This document shows, in pieces, positions 15,078 to 24,079 of a stretch of DNA of 41,871 nt. Numbering within the stretch: position 1 is the stretch's first letter; each line of letters opens with the position of its first letter. The translations under genes and the position numbers were made by a program. The DNA lies in the NCBI GenBank assembly GCA_903945495.1, contig CAJAVU010000003.1, positions 1-41,871 of the forward strand. Reading direction: 5' to 3'. A model generated the notes under the pieces. That model was not told the DNA's origin, searched no databases, and saw only the letters and a list, made by a program, of their open reading frames with translations. Source of the stretch: an uncultured Flavobacteriales bacterium (lineage in GTDB: Bacteria; Bacteroidota; Bacteroidia; Flavobacteriales_D; Crocinitomicaceae).

Positions 15078-16661
15078 ATGCGCTACATCCTTTTAATATT
15101 CTTGGCAGCAACGTTTCTAACTAGCTGTTCAACAAAAGAACCATTGCCAACTATCGATTTTTTTGAGAACGACACAATTCCATTAAAAACAAAACTGAAA
15201 AAAGTATTAGAAGATGATTACTTGGCATCGCTTGGTTTCAATAATGAAGAAGCCAAATGGTTACAAGAAGTTTATGCTAACAATAACTTTAAAGCAAAAT
15301 GGGTAAACGACTCAATGTTAAATAACTCTGGAATTGAATTAAAGAAAACACTTGCCAACTCTATTTGGTTTGGAATTCCTCAAAAAAGACTTCAATTATC
15401 TAAAAAGAAAAATCTATTATGGATTGAAGAAGAAGTTCTACTTACCGCACAATCAGGCGCGATCATGCATGATTTAAATTATGGTTTCATTGATTTAGAG
15501 AAAAAGAAATTATTGCCAACGAAAATGGTACGCGCTGGATATTTAGATTCATGTTTCGCTGAAAAAGGCAGTTTAACCTACGACCAAATCTTCTTGAAAC
15601 GCGGTCCTGCCGATACGAATTACCGTTTCTTAGCTACAAAACTTTATAATTATTGTTCTAAAACAAAAATGGACACGAGTCACTTTGACATAGAACCGAT
15701 TAAAAAAGACTCACTACATGCATTTGAAAAAACACGCAAAGCATTGGTATCAAAAGGATTTATTGATGATAAAACAAAAGATAGTTTAGCAATCGTTGAA
15801 GGTTTAAAAACATTTCAGGTATTAAACGGTTTAAAACCAGATGGTAAAATTGGTAAATACACATCTATTTCATTGAACGAAAGCACGGTTGATAAAGTCC
15901 TTCGCGCTGGTTTGGCATTGGAAAAAATCCGAACACATGCTAAATATCCAGAAAAATACATTCGCATCAATATTCCAGAATACAAGTTGCGCTATTTTGT
16001 GAATGATAGTTTGAAGCGTGAACACAATGTTGTTGTTGGTAAAACTGAAAATCAAACACCTGAGTTAACTTCAAAAGTACATGCGATTGTTGTTTACCCG
16101 TATTGGACTGTTCCTCAATCAATTTGTAACAAAGAAATTTTGCCTGCCGCACGAGGCGGAGCTGGTTATTTCGCTAGAAACAATTACAAAATCTACCGTG
16201 GAGACAAGGAAGTTGATCCGTATTCAGTGAATTGGAAACGCATTCCAGAAAACTCGTTCCCTTACAAAGTTGTTCAACAACCTGGACCAAGAAACAGCCT
16301 TGGAATCATCAAATTTGAGTTCCATAACTCACATAGTGTTTACGTGCATGACACGCCTTCTAAATCACTATTCGGAACAGATGTGCGTTCTTATTCTCAC
16401 GGTTGCATGCGTTGTAAAGATCCTGTCGATTTAGGAAAAACCGTTTTGGATTACGATTCAATCCGCCGAAAACGCAATGATTTGACTTCAGATTCATTGG
16501 ATAGTCTTTTAACTGTAGCAAAAAACTATACAATTAAATTAAAAGATCCTGTTCCAATCTTTGTGGAATATCAAACCGTTTTTGCAGATCGTGAAGTCTT
16601 GATCTTCTATTTAGACATCTACAAACGCGACGAAGATTATTTGAAAATCATGAGAGATTAA
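15078..16661 (+). CDS. L,D-transpeptidase, YcbB-like lipoprotein
   Basis: A 527-aa cell-wall enzyme that should form 3-3 cross-links in peptidoglycan or anchor proteins to it. It is a predicted lipoprotein (lipobox LTSC, Cys17). Layout: N-terminal scaffold region (25-215), a peptidoglycan-binding-like segment (about 225-268, FIDDKTKDSL..LKTFQVLNGLKPDGKIG), then the YkuD catalytic domain (about 295-500). The catalytic motif is SYSHGCMRC with His441 and Cys443; the usual form is HGCIRL, so the second cysteine (Cys446) next to the active site is atypical. TVPQSI and GPRNSLG further support the call. Size and order match the YcbB/LdtD type. Confidence 0.88.
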   Translation: MRYILLIFLAATFLTSCSTKEPLPTIDFFENDTIPLKTKLKKVLEDDYLASLGFNNEEAKWLQEVYANNNFKAKWVNDSMLNNSGIELKKTLANSIWFGIPQKRLQLSKKKNLLWIEEEVLLTAQSGAIMHDLNYGFIDLEKKKLLPTKMVRAGYLDSCFAEKGSLTYDQIFLKRGPADTNYRFLATKLYNYCSKTKMDTSHFDIEPIKKDSLHAFEKTRKALVSKGFIDDKTKDSLAIVEGLKTFQVLNGLKPDGKIGKYTSISLNESTVDKVLRAGLALEKIRTHAKYPEKYIRINIPEYKLRYFVNDSLKREHNVVVGKTENQTPELTSKVHAIVVYPYWTVPQSICNKEILPAARGGAGYFARNNYKIYRGDKEVDPYSVNWKRIPENSFPYKVVQQPGPRNSLGIIKFEFHNSHSVYVHDTPSKSLFGTDVRSYSHGCMRCKDPVDLGKTVLDYDSIRRKRNDLTSDSLDSLLTVAKNYTIKLKDPVPIFVEYQTVFADREVLIFYLDIYKRDEDYLKIMRD

Positions 16662-16675
16662 CCGTTTTTGTTTAC

Positions 16676-16683
16676 TAATTTTG
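16676..16683 (+). promoter_or_regulatory. -7 box of rpe
   Basis: TAATTTTG, 13 nt before the ATG at 16697. No good -33 element is seen. Confidence 0.5.
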
Positions 16684-16696
16684 CAAAAAAAACTTC

Positions 16697-17350
16697 ATGG
16701 AACTTTTAATCTCCCCTTCTGTCCTTTCGTGCGATTTTGCTAACATTCAGCGCGATGTTGAAATGATTAATAACTCAACTGCTGACTGGTTTCACGTTGA
16801 TGTTATGGATGGAGTTTTTGTTCCAAATATTTCTTTTGGTTTTCCTGTAATCGCAGCAATTAAAAAACATGCAACCAAGCCGTTGGATGTGCATTTAATG
16901 ATTGAAGATGCGGATAAATACATTGAGGAATTTAAAAATGCTGGTGCAGATATTTTAACAGTTCATTTTGAAGCGTGTCGTCATTTGCACCGTACCATTC
17001 AAGCGATTAAAGCTGCAGGTATGAAAGCTGGAGTTGCATTGAATCCGCATACGCCAGTTGATTTGTTGTCAGATGTTATTGAAGATTTGGATTTAGTATT
17101 GATTATGTCTGTAAATCCAGGTTTCGGCGGACAAAAATTCATCAATAATGCAGTTTTAAAAGTTGAACAAGCCAAAAATTTAATTCATCGTCGCGGTTCA
17201 CGTGCCTTGGTTGAAGTTGATGGAGGTGTTAATCTTGAAACTGGATTAGAATTAGTAAAAGCAGGTGCGGATGTTTTGGTAGCAGGAAGTTTTGTTTTTA
17301 ATTCAAAAGATCCAGCAGCAACTATTGAAGCATTGAAAAGCTTAAAATAA
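16697..17350 (+). CDS. rpe: Ribulose-phosphate 3-epimerase
   Basis: A 217-aa TIM-barrel enzyme interconverting ribulose 5-phosphate and xylulose 5-phosphate in the pentose phosphate pathway. Signatures: ISPSVLSCDFANI at the N-terminus, metal ligands His33 and Asp35 in WFHVDVMDG, His66 in DVHLMIE, the mobile loop SVNPGFGGQKF and the second metal/catalytic Asp in VDGGVN. Phosphate binding is by VAGSFVF. Length is normal. Its stop overlaps the start of the DinB-like gene (TAATG), so both are translated from one transcript. Confidence 0.95.
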   Translation: MELLISPSVLSCDFANIQRDVEMINNSTADWFHVDVMDGVFVPNISFGFPVIAAIKKHATKPLDVHLMIEDADKYIEEFKNAGADILTVHFEACRHLHRTIQAIKAAGMKAGVALNPHTPVDLLSDVIEDLDLVLIMSVNPGFGGQKFINNAVLKVEQAKNLIHRRGSRALVEVDGGVNLETGLELVKAGADVLVAGSFVFNSKDPAATIEALKSLK

Positions 17351-17790
17351 TGAAGGATTTTTTCCTTGATAAATTTGAATACGATTTTTTTGCTACAAAA
17401 AGTTGGATAAAATCCATTGAAGATCAAGAAGAATTAATTTCCCCTTTCGTAGAAACGTCCATTTCACACATCATCAATGTGCATTACATTTGGAATTGTC
17501 GTTTAAAAGAAATTCTACCTGAATCTGAAACGTGGGATAAACTACCAGTGAGTTATCTCTTAAAATTACACGAGCAAAACTTTTCTGAAACAATTGATTT
17601 CATTGAGAAATATGAATTAGACAATAAAATTCATTACCATTCTTCAGAAGGAGTTGAATATACAAAACCCATCATTGATATTTTGTATCATATCTTAAAC
17701 CATTCGAATTATCATCGTGCACAGATAGTTATGGATTTAAAACAAAATAACTTGAATGCGCCGTCGTTTAATTTTATAACTTACCGCTAA
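17350..17790 (+). CDS. DinB/YfiT-like four-helix-bundle protein
   Basis: A 146-aa protein of the DinB superfamily, a metal-binding four-helix bundle. The expected histidine triad is visible: His40 in SHIINVHYIW, and His118 and His122 in NHSNYHRAQI. Members act as thiol-dependent transferases or have no known function; nothing here identifies the substrate. It is translationally coupled to rpe, though a pentose-phosphate role should not be assumed. Confidence 0.8.
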   Translation: MKDFFLDKFEYDFFATKSWIKSIEDQEELISPFVETSISHIINVHYIWNCRLKEILPESETWDKLPVSYLLKLHEQNFSETIDFIEKYELDNKIHYHSSEGVEYTKPIIDILYHILNHSNYHRAQIVMDLKQNNLNAPSFNFITYR

Positions 17791-17839
17791 ATTTGGCGCA
17801 GTCTTTGAACCAAAGTAACATTCGCATGTAAAACACGTT

Positions 17840-18940
17840 ATGTTGAGTATGAAAAATGTAATTCCCTTTCTGATCATTCTGATTTCCTTTTCTGCAGCTG
17901 CAGTTGAGGATTCAACATTCGTAAATCGAGAGAAAAAATTAAGTGTTCTATTAGACAGCTTACGTTCTGCAAAAGATGATCTTCAAAAAGAAGAAAAAAA
18001 CCTAGAATTCAAAACGTATTTATACGAAACACTTCAACTTGAAGGAGCATTCTCCTACCCTTTTTCAAACCTTAAAACGGTTGGGTTTATTGATAGTCCT
18101 GACAGACAATTGCGCATCATCAATTGGAATATTGAATTGGATGATCAAACGCAGAAATATTATTGTTTCTTGATGCATTTGGATGAAAAAAAGAAGAATG
18201 TAGAATTGTCTGAATTAATTGACAACTCGGATCCGTTTAATCCGCGTCCAACCGAAATTTTAGAAGCAAATCAATGGTATGGGGCACTTTACTATAAAAT
18301 CATTCCAGTAGACAAAGGTTCAAAAACAGTATACACAGTTTTGGGTTGGGATGGAAATACAGCAAGTAGCAATATTAAATTGATTGATGTGTTATATTTC
18401 ACTGGAAATACACCAAAATTAGGAAGTCCAATTTTTAAAAATTCAGAAGGAACGTTCAAACGAATGTTTTATGAGCATTCTGAAAAGGCAACAATGTCAT
18501 TGAAATATGAAGAACAATACAAACGAATTATTTTCGACCATTTAATGCCCGAAAGTCCAAATTTAAAAGGCTTCTACTCTTTTTATGTTCCTGATTTATC
18601 ACTTGATGCTTTTGTATTGTCAAGTAACAAATGGATTTTTAAAGAGGATGTTATCGGAATAAATAAAGAAAATAAAGAAGAAACAGATGTTTATGTCCTA
18701 AACAGCAAAACGAATACTGTTGAAAAAAAGGGCGTTAAAAACAAATGGGAAAACCCTGAAGATAATGGTCCTGCAGGTGGAATCCCTCACGTTGCTGTTA
18801 CCCCTGAAGATGATTTACAGAATCCAGAAGCACAGAAAGAAAAGTTAGATACAAAAGCTACGAAAAAAGATAAGCGTGATCCAAGTAACATGAGTTCAGT
18901 TACGGGGGGCATGAAAAAGAAAAAAAGACGTAAATCTTAA
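17840..18940 (+). CDS. Secreted protein of unknown function, basic C-terminus
   Basis: A 366-aa protein with a cleavable signal (MKNVIPFLIILISFSAAAVE). The central part has conserved-looking blocks (RIINWNIELDDQTQKYYCF, WYGALYYKIIP, YTVLGWDGN, VLYFTGNTPKLGSPIF, FYVPDLSLDAF) that I recognise as a recurrent Bacteroidota hypothetical family of about this length, without known function. It ends in an acidic/proline linker and a strongly basic tail (MKKKKRRKS), an odd feature for a secreted protein. Two in-frame ATGs (17840 and 17849) are possible; the first is annotated. No neighbouring gene explains its role. Confidence 0.65.
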   Translation: MLSMKNVIPFLIILISFSAAAVEDSTFVNREKKLSVLLDSLRSAKDDLQKEEKNLEFKTYLYETLQLEGAFSYPFSNLKTVGFIDSPDRQLRIINWNIELDDQTQKYYCFLMHLDEKKKNVELSELIDNSDPFNPRPTEILEANQWYGALYYKIIPVDKGSKTVYTVLGWDGNTASSNIKLIDVLYFTGNTPKLGSPIFKNSEGTFKRMFYEHSEKATMSLKYEEQYKRIIFDHLMPESPNLKGFYSFYVPDLSLDAFVLSSNKWIFKEDVIGINKENKEETDVYVLNSKTNTVEKKGVKNKWENPEDNGPAGGIPHVAVTPEDDLQNPEAQKEKLDTKATKKDKRDPSNMSSVTGGMKKKKRRKS

Positions 18941-19000
18941 TTGAATTACAAACTAATTTTCAATGAGATACGTTCTTTATTCATCCAGGCTTAAAATGAG

Positions 19001-19030
19001 TTGGTTCAACTATTTTTTTCGCTACTTTTG
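19001..19030 (+). promoter_or_regulatory. Promoter of the universal stress protein gene
   Basis: A -33 TTG (19001-19003), a 19-nt spacer and -7 TACTTTTG (19023-19030). This is a full match to the Bacteroidota promoter pattern, 17 nt before the ATG at 19048. Confidence 0.75.
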
Positions 19031-19047
19031 ATTTAAATGAGAGTATT

Positions 19048-19854
19048 ATGAGCAAGAATTTATATATCGTACCGCATGATTTCACTGCAGTTGGTGATGC
19101 TGCATTAAAGTATGCCTTGCATTTAGGTAAATATGTACATACAGAAATCCAATTGTTGCATTTAGCGAATTCCAAAGCTGAAGCGATTAAAGCAAATCAA
19201 AAATTGGATGAAGTTATTGCTCGTTTCAATGCTCCTGAGGGAATTATTATATCAAAATTGGTTCGTGAAGGATCGATTTTTGAAGACATTGGTAAAATTG
19301 CTCATAAGCAAGGAGCTCAATTAATTATCATGGGAACACATGGTGCAACCGGATTTCAAAAGTTATTTGGTAGTAATGCAATGAAGGTTATTACAAGCTC
19401 TGAAGTCCCATTTTTAATTGTTCAAAAAGACACTATTCCAACAGAAATAAATAATATCATCGTTCCAATTGATTTAACGAAAGAAAGTCTTCAAATCGTT
19501 AATAACGCTGGTGATTTAGCAAATATGTTTGGTGCCACAGTTCACGTAGTTGGAGAAAAACAAAACGATGAATTATTGAGCCAACAGATGAAGAATCGTA
19601 TTTTGATTATCAAGAATCAATACGAAGAGCGTAAAGTTCCATGTTCAGTTGAATTTATGAAAGGAAGCGGTTCATATCAAAAGAAAGTTTTGACTTATTG
19701 TGCAGAAAAATCGATTGATATGATTGCCATTGCTTATCATTCTGAGAGTTTATTGCCACAATTTGATACCTTTGCACAGTCATTGATTACAAATGACAAA
19801 AAATTACCGTGCATGGTGCTCAATTCAAAACTAGCATCTGCACTCTATTTCTAG
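19048..19854 (+). CDS. Tandem universal stress protein (UspA family)
   Basis: A 268-aa protein of two Usp domains. Domain 1 (about 3-126) starts NLYIVPHDFT and has the ATP-binding pattern GTHGATGF..LFGSNA (96-110). Domain 2 (about 135-268) starts NNIIVPIDLT but lacks a clear G-x2-G-x9-G motif, so only the first domain is expected to bind nucleotide. Proteins of this type help survival during growth arrest and stress; the ligand is unknown. It leads a probable operon with the CvfB-like gene 3 nt downstream and the overlapping M28 peptidase gene. Confidence 0.88.
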   Translation: MSKNLYIVPHDFTAVGDAALKYALHLGKYVHTEIQLLHLANSKAEAIKANQKLDEVIARFNAPEGIIISKLVREGSIFEDIGKIAHKQGAQLIIMGTHGATGFQKLFGSNAMKVITSSEVPFLIVQKDTIPTEINNIIVPIDLTKESLQIVNNAGDLANMFGATVHVVGEKQNDELLSQQMKNRILIIKNQYEERKVPCSVEFMKGSGSYQKKVLTYCAEKSIDMIAIAYHSESLLPQFDTFAQSLITNDKKLPCMVLNSKLASALYF

Positions 19855-19857
19855 CAG

Positions 19858-20703
19858 ATGAATATTGGACAATACAACGATTTAACGATTTTACGATTCA
19901 CAGCTCCCGGCGCCTATTTAGGTGACGATGAGGACAATGACGTACTTTTACCAGGAAAATACACAACCGACGAAATGGAAGTTGGTGATGTTATTTCCGT
20001 TTTCCTATACAAAGATTCTGAAGACAGAATTGTTGCAACAACAGAAGTTCCTTTGATTCAATTGGGCGAGTTTGCCTATTTGAAAGTAATCGAAGTGAAT
20101 GCTTTTGGTGCATTTTTGAATTGGGGACTTGAAAAAGACTTGATGGTTCCATTCAAGGAACAAAATCAATTAATGGAAGAAGGTAAATATTACCTTGTTA
20201 CTTTACAATACGATTTCGCAACAGATCGCTTGTTCGCTTCGATGAAAATCAATCGGTACTTGGAAGAATGCACAGACGAAAGCATTATCAATGTTGAATC
20301 TGACATTTTGGTGTGCGATACAACAGAATTAGGAATCAAAGTCATCGTTAACAATCGTTATCACGGAATTATATATCGCAACGATATCAGTCGTCAGATC
20401 AATCGTGGTTTCCGCGATGTAGGTTTTGTTTACAATATTCGCGAAGATGGTCGTTTGGATGTTCGTTTAGAAAAAGCTGGTTTCGAGAAGTTTGATGAAG
20501 CTGCAGAACGCATTTTGAACATGTTGATTGATAAAAAAATCATTCATCTTTCTGACAAAAGTGATCCAGACGAGATTCGTGAAATTGTTGGAATGAGTAA
20601 GAAAACATTCAAACAAGCGATTGGAAAATTGTACAAAGCACGACGTATCGTCATTCAGCCAAACTCAATCGAATTGAGCAATGAAAGTCAAGTTTCTGAA
20701 TAA
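19858..20703 (+). CDS. cvfB: CvfB/YitL-like S1 RNA-binding protein
   Basis: A 281-aa RNA-binding protein of the CvfB family, with tandem S1-like OB folds and a C-terminal winged helix. Visible blocks are the N-terminal LTILRFTAPGAYLGDD, the S1 repeat LGEFAYLKVIEVNAFGAFLNWG (about 64-85), a third OB region through GIKVIVNNRYHGIIY, and a winged helix near 245-270 (GMSKKTFKQAIGKLYKA). In Firmicutes CvfB affects virulence and RNA metabolism; here the role is unknown. It starts 3 nt after the Usp stop and overlaps the next gene by 23 nt, so co-expression is expected. Confidence 0.8.
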   Translation: MNIGQYNDLTILRFTAPGAYLGDDEDNDVLLPGKYTTDEMEVGDVISVFLYKDSEDRIVATTEVPLIQLGEFAYLKVIEVNAFGAFLNWGLEKDLMVPFKEQNQLMEEGKYYLVTLQYDFATDRLFASMKINRYLEECTDESIINVESDILVCDTTELGIKVIVNNRYHGIIYRNDISRQINRGFRDVGFVYNIREDGRLDVRLEKAGFEKFDEAAERILNMLIDKKIIHLSDKSDPDEIREIVGMSKKTFKQAIGKLYKARRIVIQPNSIELSNESQVSE

Positions 20704-21628
20704 ATTCGTATTGATTTCAGTGTTGATTGTTGTTCAAAATGCAACGGCACAATCAGATACAACACTGATCAAATCACATTTAGAGCAATTAACCAAAACA
20801 AAAGGTTATCGCCATTTCATGAATGTTGAATTACTCAACAAAACAGCTGATTTTATTGCTTCGGAATTCAAAAAATATGCTGACACCACATATTTTCAGG
20901 AATATCAAGTCAATGGAATTACCTACAAAAATGTCGTTTGTCTTTTCAAACCAACGTTGATTAATTCGTTTGGAACTTCCAATTCTGAATTGGTTGTTAT
21001 TGGAGCGCATTACGATGCCTGTGGTATGCAAGAAGGCGCTGATGACAATGCTAGCGGTGTTGTAGGTTTGTTGGAAATTGCACGCCAATTGAACGAAAAA
21101 CAATTCTCTCATCCCATTGAATTAGTTGCTTATACTTTAGAGGAACCACCGTATTTCAGAACAGAAAATATGGGTAGTTATGTTCACGCTAAATCCTTAG
21201 CAGATTCTAAAAAGACTGTTTACGGGATGGTTTCACTCGAAATGATTGGTTATTTCAAAGACGAAAAGAAAAGTCAAGATTATCCAATTGGCTTAATGCG
21301 ATTGTTTTACGGCAGTAAAGGAAACTACATTACGTTGGTCAATAAATTCGGTAAAGGGAAATTTTCACGCAAATTCACAAAGAACTTTAAGCACACAAAA
21401 CACATTCGTTCTAAAAAATTCAATGGACCAAAAATGCTACCGGGAGTTGATTTTTCTGATCATTTAAACTATTGGAAATTCAACTTCAGTGCGTTAATGT
21501 TAACAGATACAGCATTTTACAGAAACAAAAATTACCATCAAGATACAGACACGATGGAAACGCTCGATTTAGGAAGAATGGCCAAAGTGATTGATTCGAC
21601 TTTGGAAACGCTTTGTAACCTGAAATAG
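20681..21628 (+). CDS. M28 family zinc metallopeptidase, secreted
   Basis: A 315-aa aminopeptidase-type enzyme with a signal peptide (about 1-24, ending NATAQ). Two-zinc site residues are visible: His110 in GAHYDACG, bridging Asp122 in GADDNASG, the Glu154/Glu155 pair (catalytic base and ligand) in TLEEPPY, Glu187 in LEMIGY (often Asp) and His286 in NYHQDTDT. It should release N-terminal amino acids in the periplasm or outside. The start lies within the last 23 nt of the CvfB-like gene. The Asp-to-Glu change at 187 is conservative and does not rule out activity. Confidence 0.87.
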   Translation: MKVKFLNKFVLISVLIVVQNATAQSDTTLIKSHLEQLTKTKGYRHFMNVELLNKTADFIASEFKKYADTTYFQEYQVNGITYKNVVCLFKPTLINSFGTSNSELVVIGAHYDACGMQEGADDNASGVVGLLEIARQLNEKQFSHPIELVAYTLEEPPYFRTENMGSYVHAKSLADSKKTVYGMVSLEMIGYFKDEKKSQDYPIGLMRLFYGSKGNYITLVNKFGKGKFSRKFTKNFKHTKHIRSKKFNGPKMLPGVDFSDHLNYWKFNFSALMLTDTAFYRNKNYHQDTDTMETLDLGRMAKVIDSTLETLCNLK

Positions 21629-21642
21629 AATTTATATCTTTT
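21613..21642 (+). promoter_or_regulatory. Promoter of the large T9SS cargo gene (leaderless arrangement)
   Basis: A -33 TTG (21613-21615), a 19-nt spacer and -7 TATCTTTT (21635-21642, one mismatch from TAnnTTTG). The ATG at 21647 follows 4 nt later. Confidence 0.55.
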
Positions 21643-21646
21643 CAGT

Positions 21647-23326
21647 ATGAAATCGCTACTCGTATTTTTATTTTGTATAATTTATTTCCTCGGTTTTTCC
21701 CAGCCCAATGCACCTTGTGGCAATGATTACGGTTCCACTTCAGATGAATCAACGATTAGTTTTCAAATGCGTTACGGAACCATTTCTGACGCAATAATTG
21801 CAATTAATACAGCTAAAAACACACGTGGTACAAGCTTGGGCTGTTCACAAACAGCACTCACCTATTCTACTCCAAATATCACTCAACCAAGTCTTTCAAA
21901 TGTTGTAACTGTTTGGAATACAAATCACGTTCCTGTTATCAATGCCTTTTCTATTACGTGTCCACGAATTGGTCGCTATGAAAACAATGACGCACTTGGC
22001 GCTTATTACGCTTCAACAGCCGGATATTACAGCAATTTAAATGAATTGATCGAAATTGGTGACATGATGTACGATCAACAATACGCAACGTGGAATATCG
22101 CTTCACCAGATGTTCGCAATGAAGGAGTTTATGGTTATTTAAGTACAAACTCAGGCAATTCGTGTTATCTCGGCGGAATCGTTGGAAGTTCAGTAACAAC
22201 TTTGTGTTCAACACTTCCTATTTATTGCCAAACCTATTCCAACGGTCAATTCGCAGGTTCAACCTTTGCAATTAGCGGGCAAGACGATGCAAACAATTGG
22301 TTCGATGGCGGATTAGCCTATGATCATGGCTGGGTTGGAGCACAATTTATCGAAGCAGCCATTCAACAAACAGATCCATTATTAAAACAGAAATACCGCA
22401 ATTCATTGGAAAAAGCGACACAATTTGCAATCAATGAATACGCTGTTAAAAATCACAATTATACATCTAAGTTAATTTGGTTACTTGCTCAAATGTACGC
22501 TTGGACTGGCGATGTTACCTACAAAAATGAACTGAATTACAAACTTGACAAAAACCTACTTCCTGGAATTTTAATGGATACGAACAACGATGGTTTTGTT
22601 GATGGAACGAGTCCTCAAATTACTTTTACGAGTTTAACAGAAACTGCACAAACGCCAGGTAGAATGTGGGATGCACACAATTCACTTCCATGGTACAATG
22701 CTATGAATGCTTGGGCACTATCGGAAGCGTATGTCGCTTTTCGTGACCAAGGAGATTTAGTACGAGCAGCTGAATTGAAGCCGTATATTGTTGCCATGTT
22801 GGATAATTTGTCCAATGAAATTTTGACAAAAGGACTTATTCCAGATCAGTTAGGCGTTCGCGATTTGACGTATGGAATTTTAATTGGAATTTGGAAAATT
22901 GCTCGTTTTGAAAATGAATCTCATGCAAATTGGGAAAATGCAGCTTGGGCTTTATGGAATTCTGGATATTTCAACACCTACTCTACGCATTCAGTTTGTG
23001 TCGGATTGTATCTAAACCTGCTTTCTGATACACCATTTGTTCCTTTGGCTGATCGCGAAAATTTTGTTTTGAATACAACTGAAATAGAGCAAAACGAATT
23101 CTCGATTTATCCAAATCCAGTTCAAGAAACATTAACGATAGCTTCTAAATTCAACACAACTATTCAAAAAGTTGTCATTTCAACGCTTGATGGAAAGTGT
23201 GCTTTAGTACTTGATGCCAATGAAATTCAGGATGAAATCAATCTTTCAGCATTGTCAGCTGGAACGTATTTCATCCAATTAGATTCTGATGAATCTTCTG
23301 AAACGTTAAAGTTTATCAAAGAGTAA
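21647..23326 (+). CDS. T9SS-secreted helical (alpha/alpha-toroid-like) protein, possible glycosidase
   Basis: A 559-aa extracellular protein with a signal peptide (MKSLLVFLFCIIYFLGFSQ) and a type A T9SS sorting domain beginning at YPNP (488-491) and ending LKFIKE. The body (25-470) is rich in repeated helix pairs with Trp/Tyr and Asn-Trp turns (LAYDHGWVGAQFIEAA, KLIWLLAQMYAWTGD, WDAHNSLPWYNAMNAWALSEAY, ENAAWALWNSGYF), which suggests an (alpha/alpha) toroid as in several glycosidases and lyases. I cannot place it in a family or name catalytic residues. Several cysteines in the N-terminal part may form disulfides. Its stop abuts the stop of the convergent LytTR gene (TAATTA), leaving no spacer. 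Confidence 0.6.
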   Translation: MKSLLVFLFCIIYFLGFSQPNAPCGNDYGSTSDESTISFQMRYGTISDAIIAINTAKNTRGTSLGCSQTALTYSTPNITQPSLSNVVTVWNTNHVPVINAFSITCPRIGRYENNDALGAYYASTAGYYSNLNELIEIGDMMYDQQYATWNIASPDVRNEGVYGYLSTNSGNSCYLGGIVGSSVTTLCSTLPIYCQTYSNGQFAGSTFAISGQDDANNWFDGGLAYDHGWVGAQFIEAAIQQTDPLLKQKYRNSLEKATQFAINEYAVKNHNYTSKLIWLLAQMYAWTGDVTYKNELNYKLDKNLLPGILMDTNNDGFVDGTSPQITFTSLTETAQTPGRMWDAHNSLPWYNAMNAWALSEAYVAFRDQGDLVRAAELKPYIVAMLDNLSNEILTKGLIPDQLGVRDLTYGILIGIWKIARFENESHANWENAAWALWNSGYFNTYSTHSVCVGLYLNLLSDTPFVPLADRENFVLNTTEIEQNEFSIYPNPVQETLTIASKFNTTIQKVVISTLDGKCALVLDANEIQDEINLSALSAGTYFIQLDSDESSETLKFIKE

Positions 23327-24067
23327 TTACAAACTCATCAATTCCTTGAAACGAATTGCTTGACGACGTGAAATCTCAACCTTCTCACCTTCACGCAATT
23401 CTACTTGTAATCCACCATTGAACCAGTTTTCAATTGACGAAACCCATTGTAAATTGATGATGAATTTTCTATTTGCACGGAAAAAATGTTCAGGATCCAA
23501 ACGCTCTTCAAAACTGTTTAAAGAACGTAAAATCAACGGTCGGAAGTTATCGAAGTAGACTTTCACATAGTTTCCATCTGATTCCAACATGCGTACTTTA
23601 CTCAGTTCAACAAACCAACATTTCTCACCATCTTTGATAAAAACACGGTCATTTACCGTTAAAAAACGATCTTTTCGTGCAATTCCAGCTGATTGTGCAG
23701 AAACGAAATCATCTTCCGATGACAATTTTTGGATGGCTTCACGCAAACGTTCTGGATCAACTGGTTTTAAGATATAATCCAATGCATTTACTTCAAATGC
23801 CTTCAAAGCGTATTCATCGTAGGCTGTAACAAAAATAACGCGTGGAATTTCCTCCAAATGTTTCAACATTTCAAAGCCATTCATGCCTGGCATATTGATA
23901 TCCAAGAATACTAAATCTGGTTTCTGTTCTTTAATTAAAGCAATTCCTTCTTCACCATTTTTTGCTTCACCAATAATATCAACTTCTAAATAATCTTTCA
24001 ATAAAGACTTTAATTCTTCACGCGCAAGACGCTCATCTTCAACTAGTATTGTTTTAAATGTTTTCAT
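23327..24067 (-). CDS. LytTR-family response regulator
   Basis: A 246-aa two-component regulator. The receiver domain (1-120) has the acidic pair Glu10/Asp11, phospho-acceptor Asp56 in VFLDINMPG, Thr81 and Lys101 in LKPVD. The C-terminal LytTR DNA-binding domain (about 140-246) shows the family pattern FLTVNDRVFI, MLESDGNYVKVYF, SLNSFEERLDPEHFFRANRKFIIN and ISRRQAIRFKEL. It lies 12 nt behind the histidine kinase gene and is surely its partner. LytTR regulators control envelope and secreted products in many bacteria; targets are not visible here. Confidence 0.93.
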   Translation of the reverse strand: MKTFKTILVEDERLAREELKSLLKDYLEVDIIGEAKNGEEGIALIKEQKPDLVFLDINMPGMNGFEMLKHLEEIPRVIFVTAYDEYALKAFEVNALDYILKPVDPERLREAIQKLSSEDDFVSAQSAGIARKDRFLTVNDRVFIKDGEKCWFVELSKVRMLESDGNYVKVYFDNFRPLILRSLNSFEERLDPEHFFRANRKFIINLQWVSSIENWFNGGLQVELREGEKVEISRRQAIRFKELMSL

Positions 24068-24079
24068 AATTAAACTGTA

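Noticed and set aside
17793-17816. Possible terminator TTTGG...CCAAA after the DinB-like gene
   Set aside because: Stem of only five pairs, large loop and no T-run.
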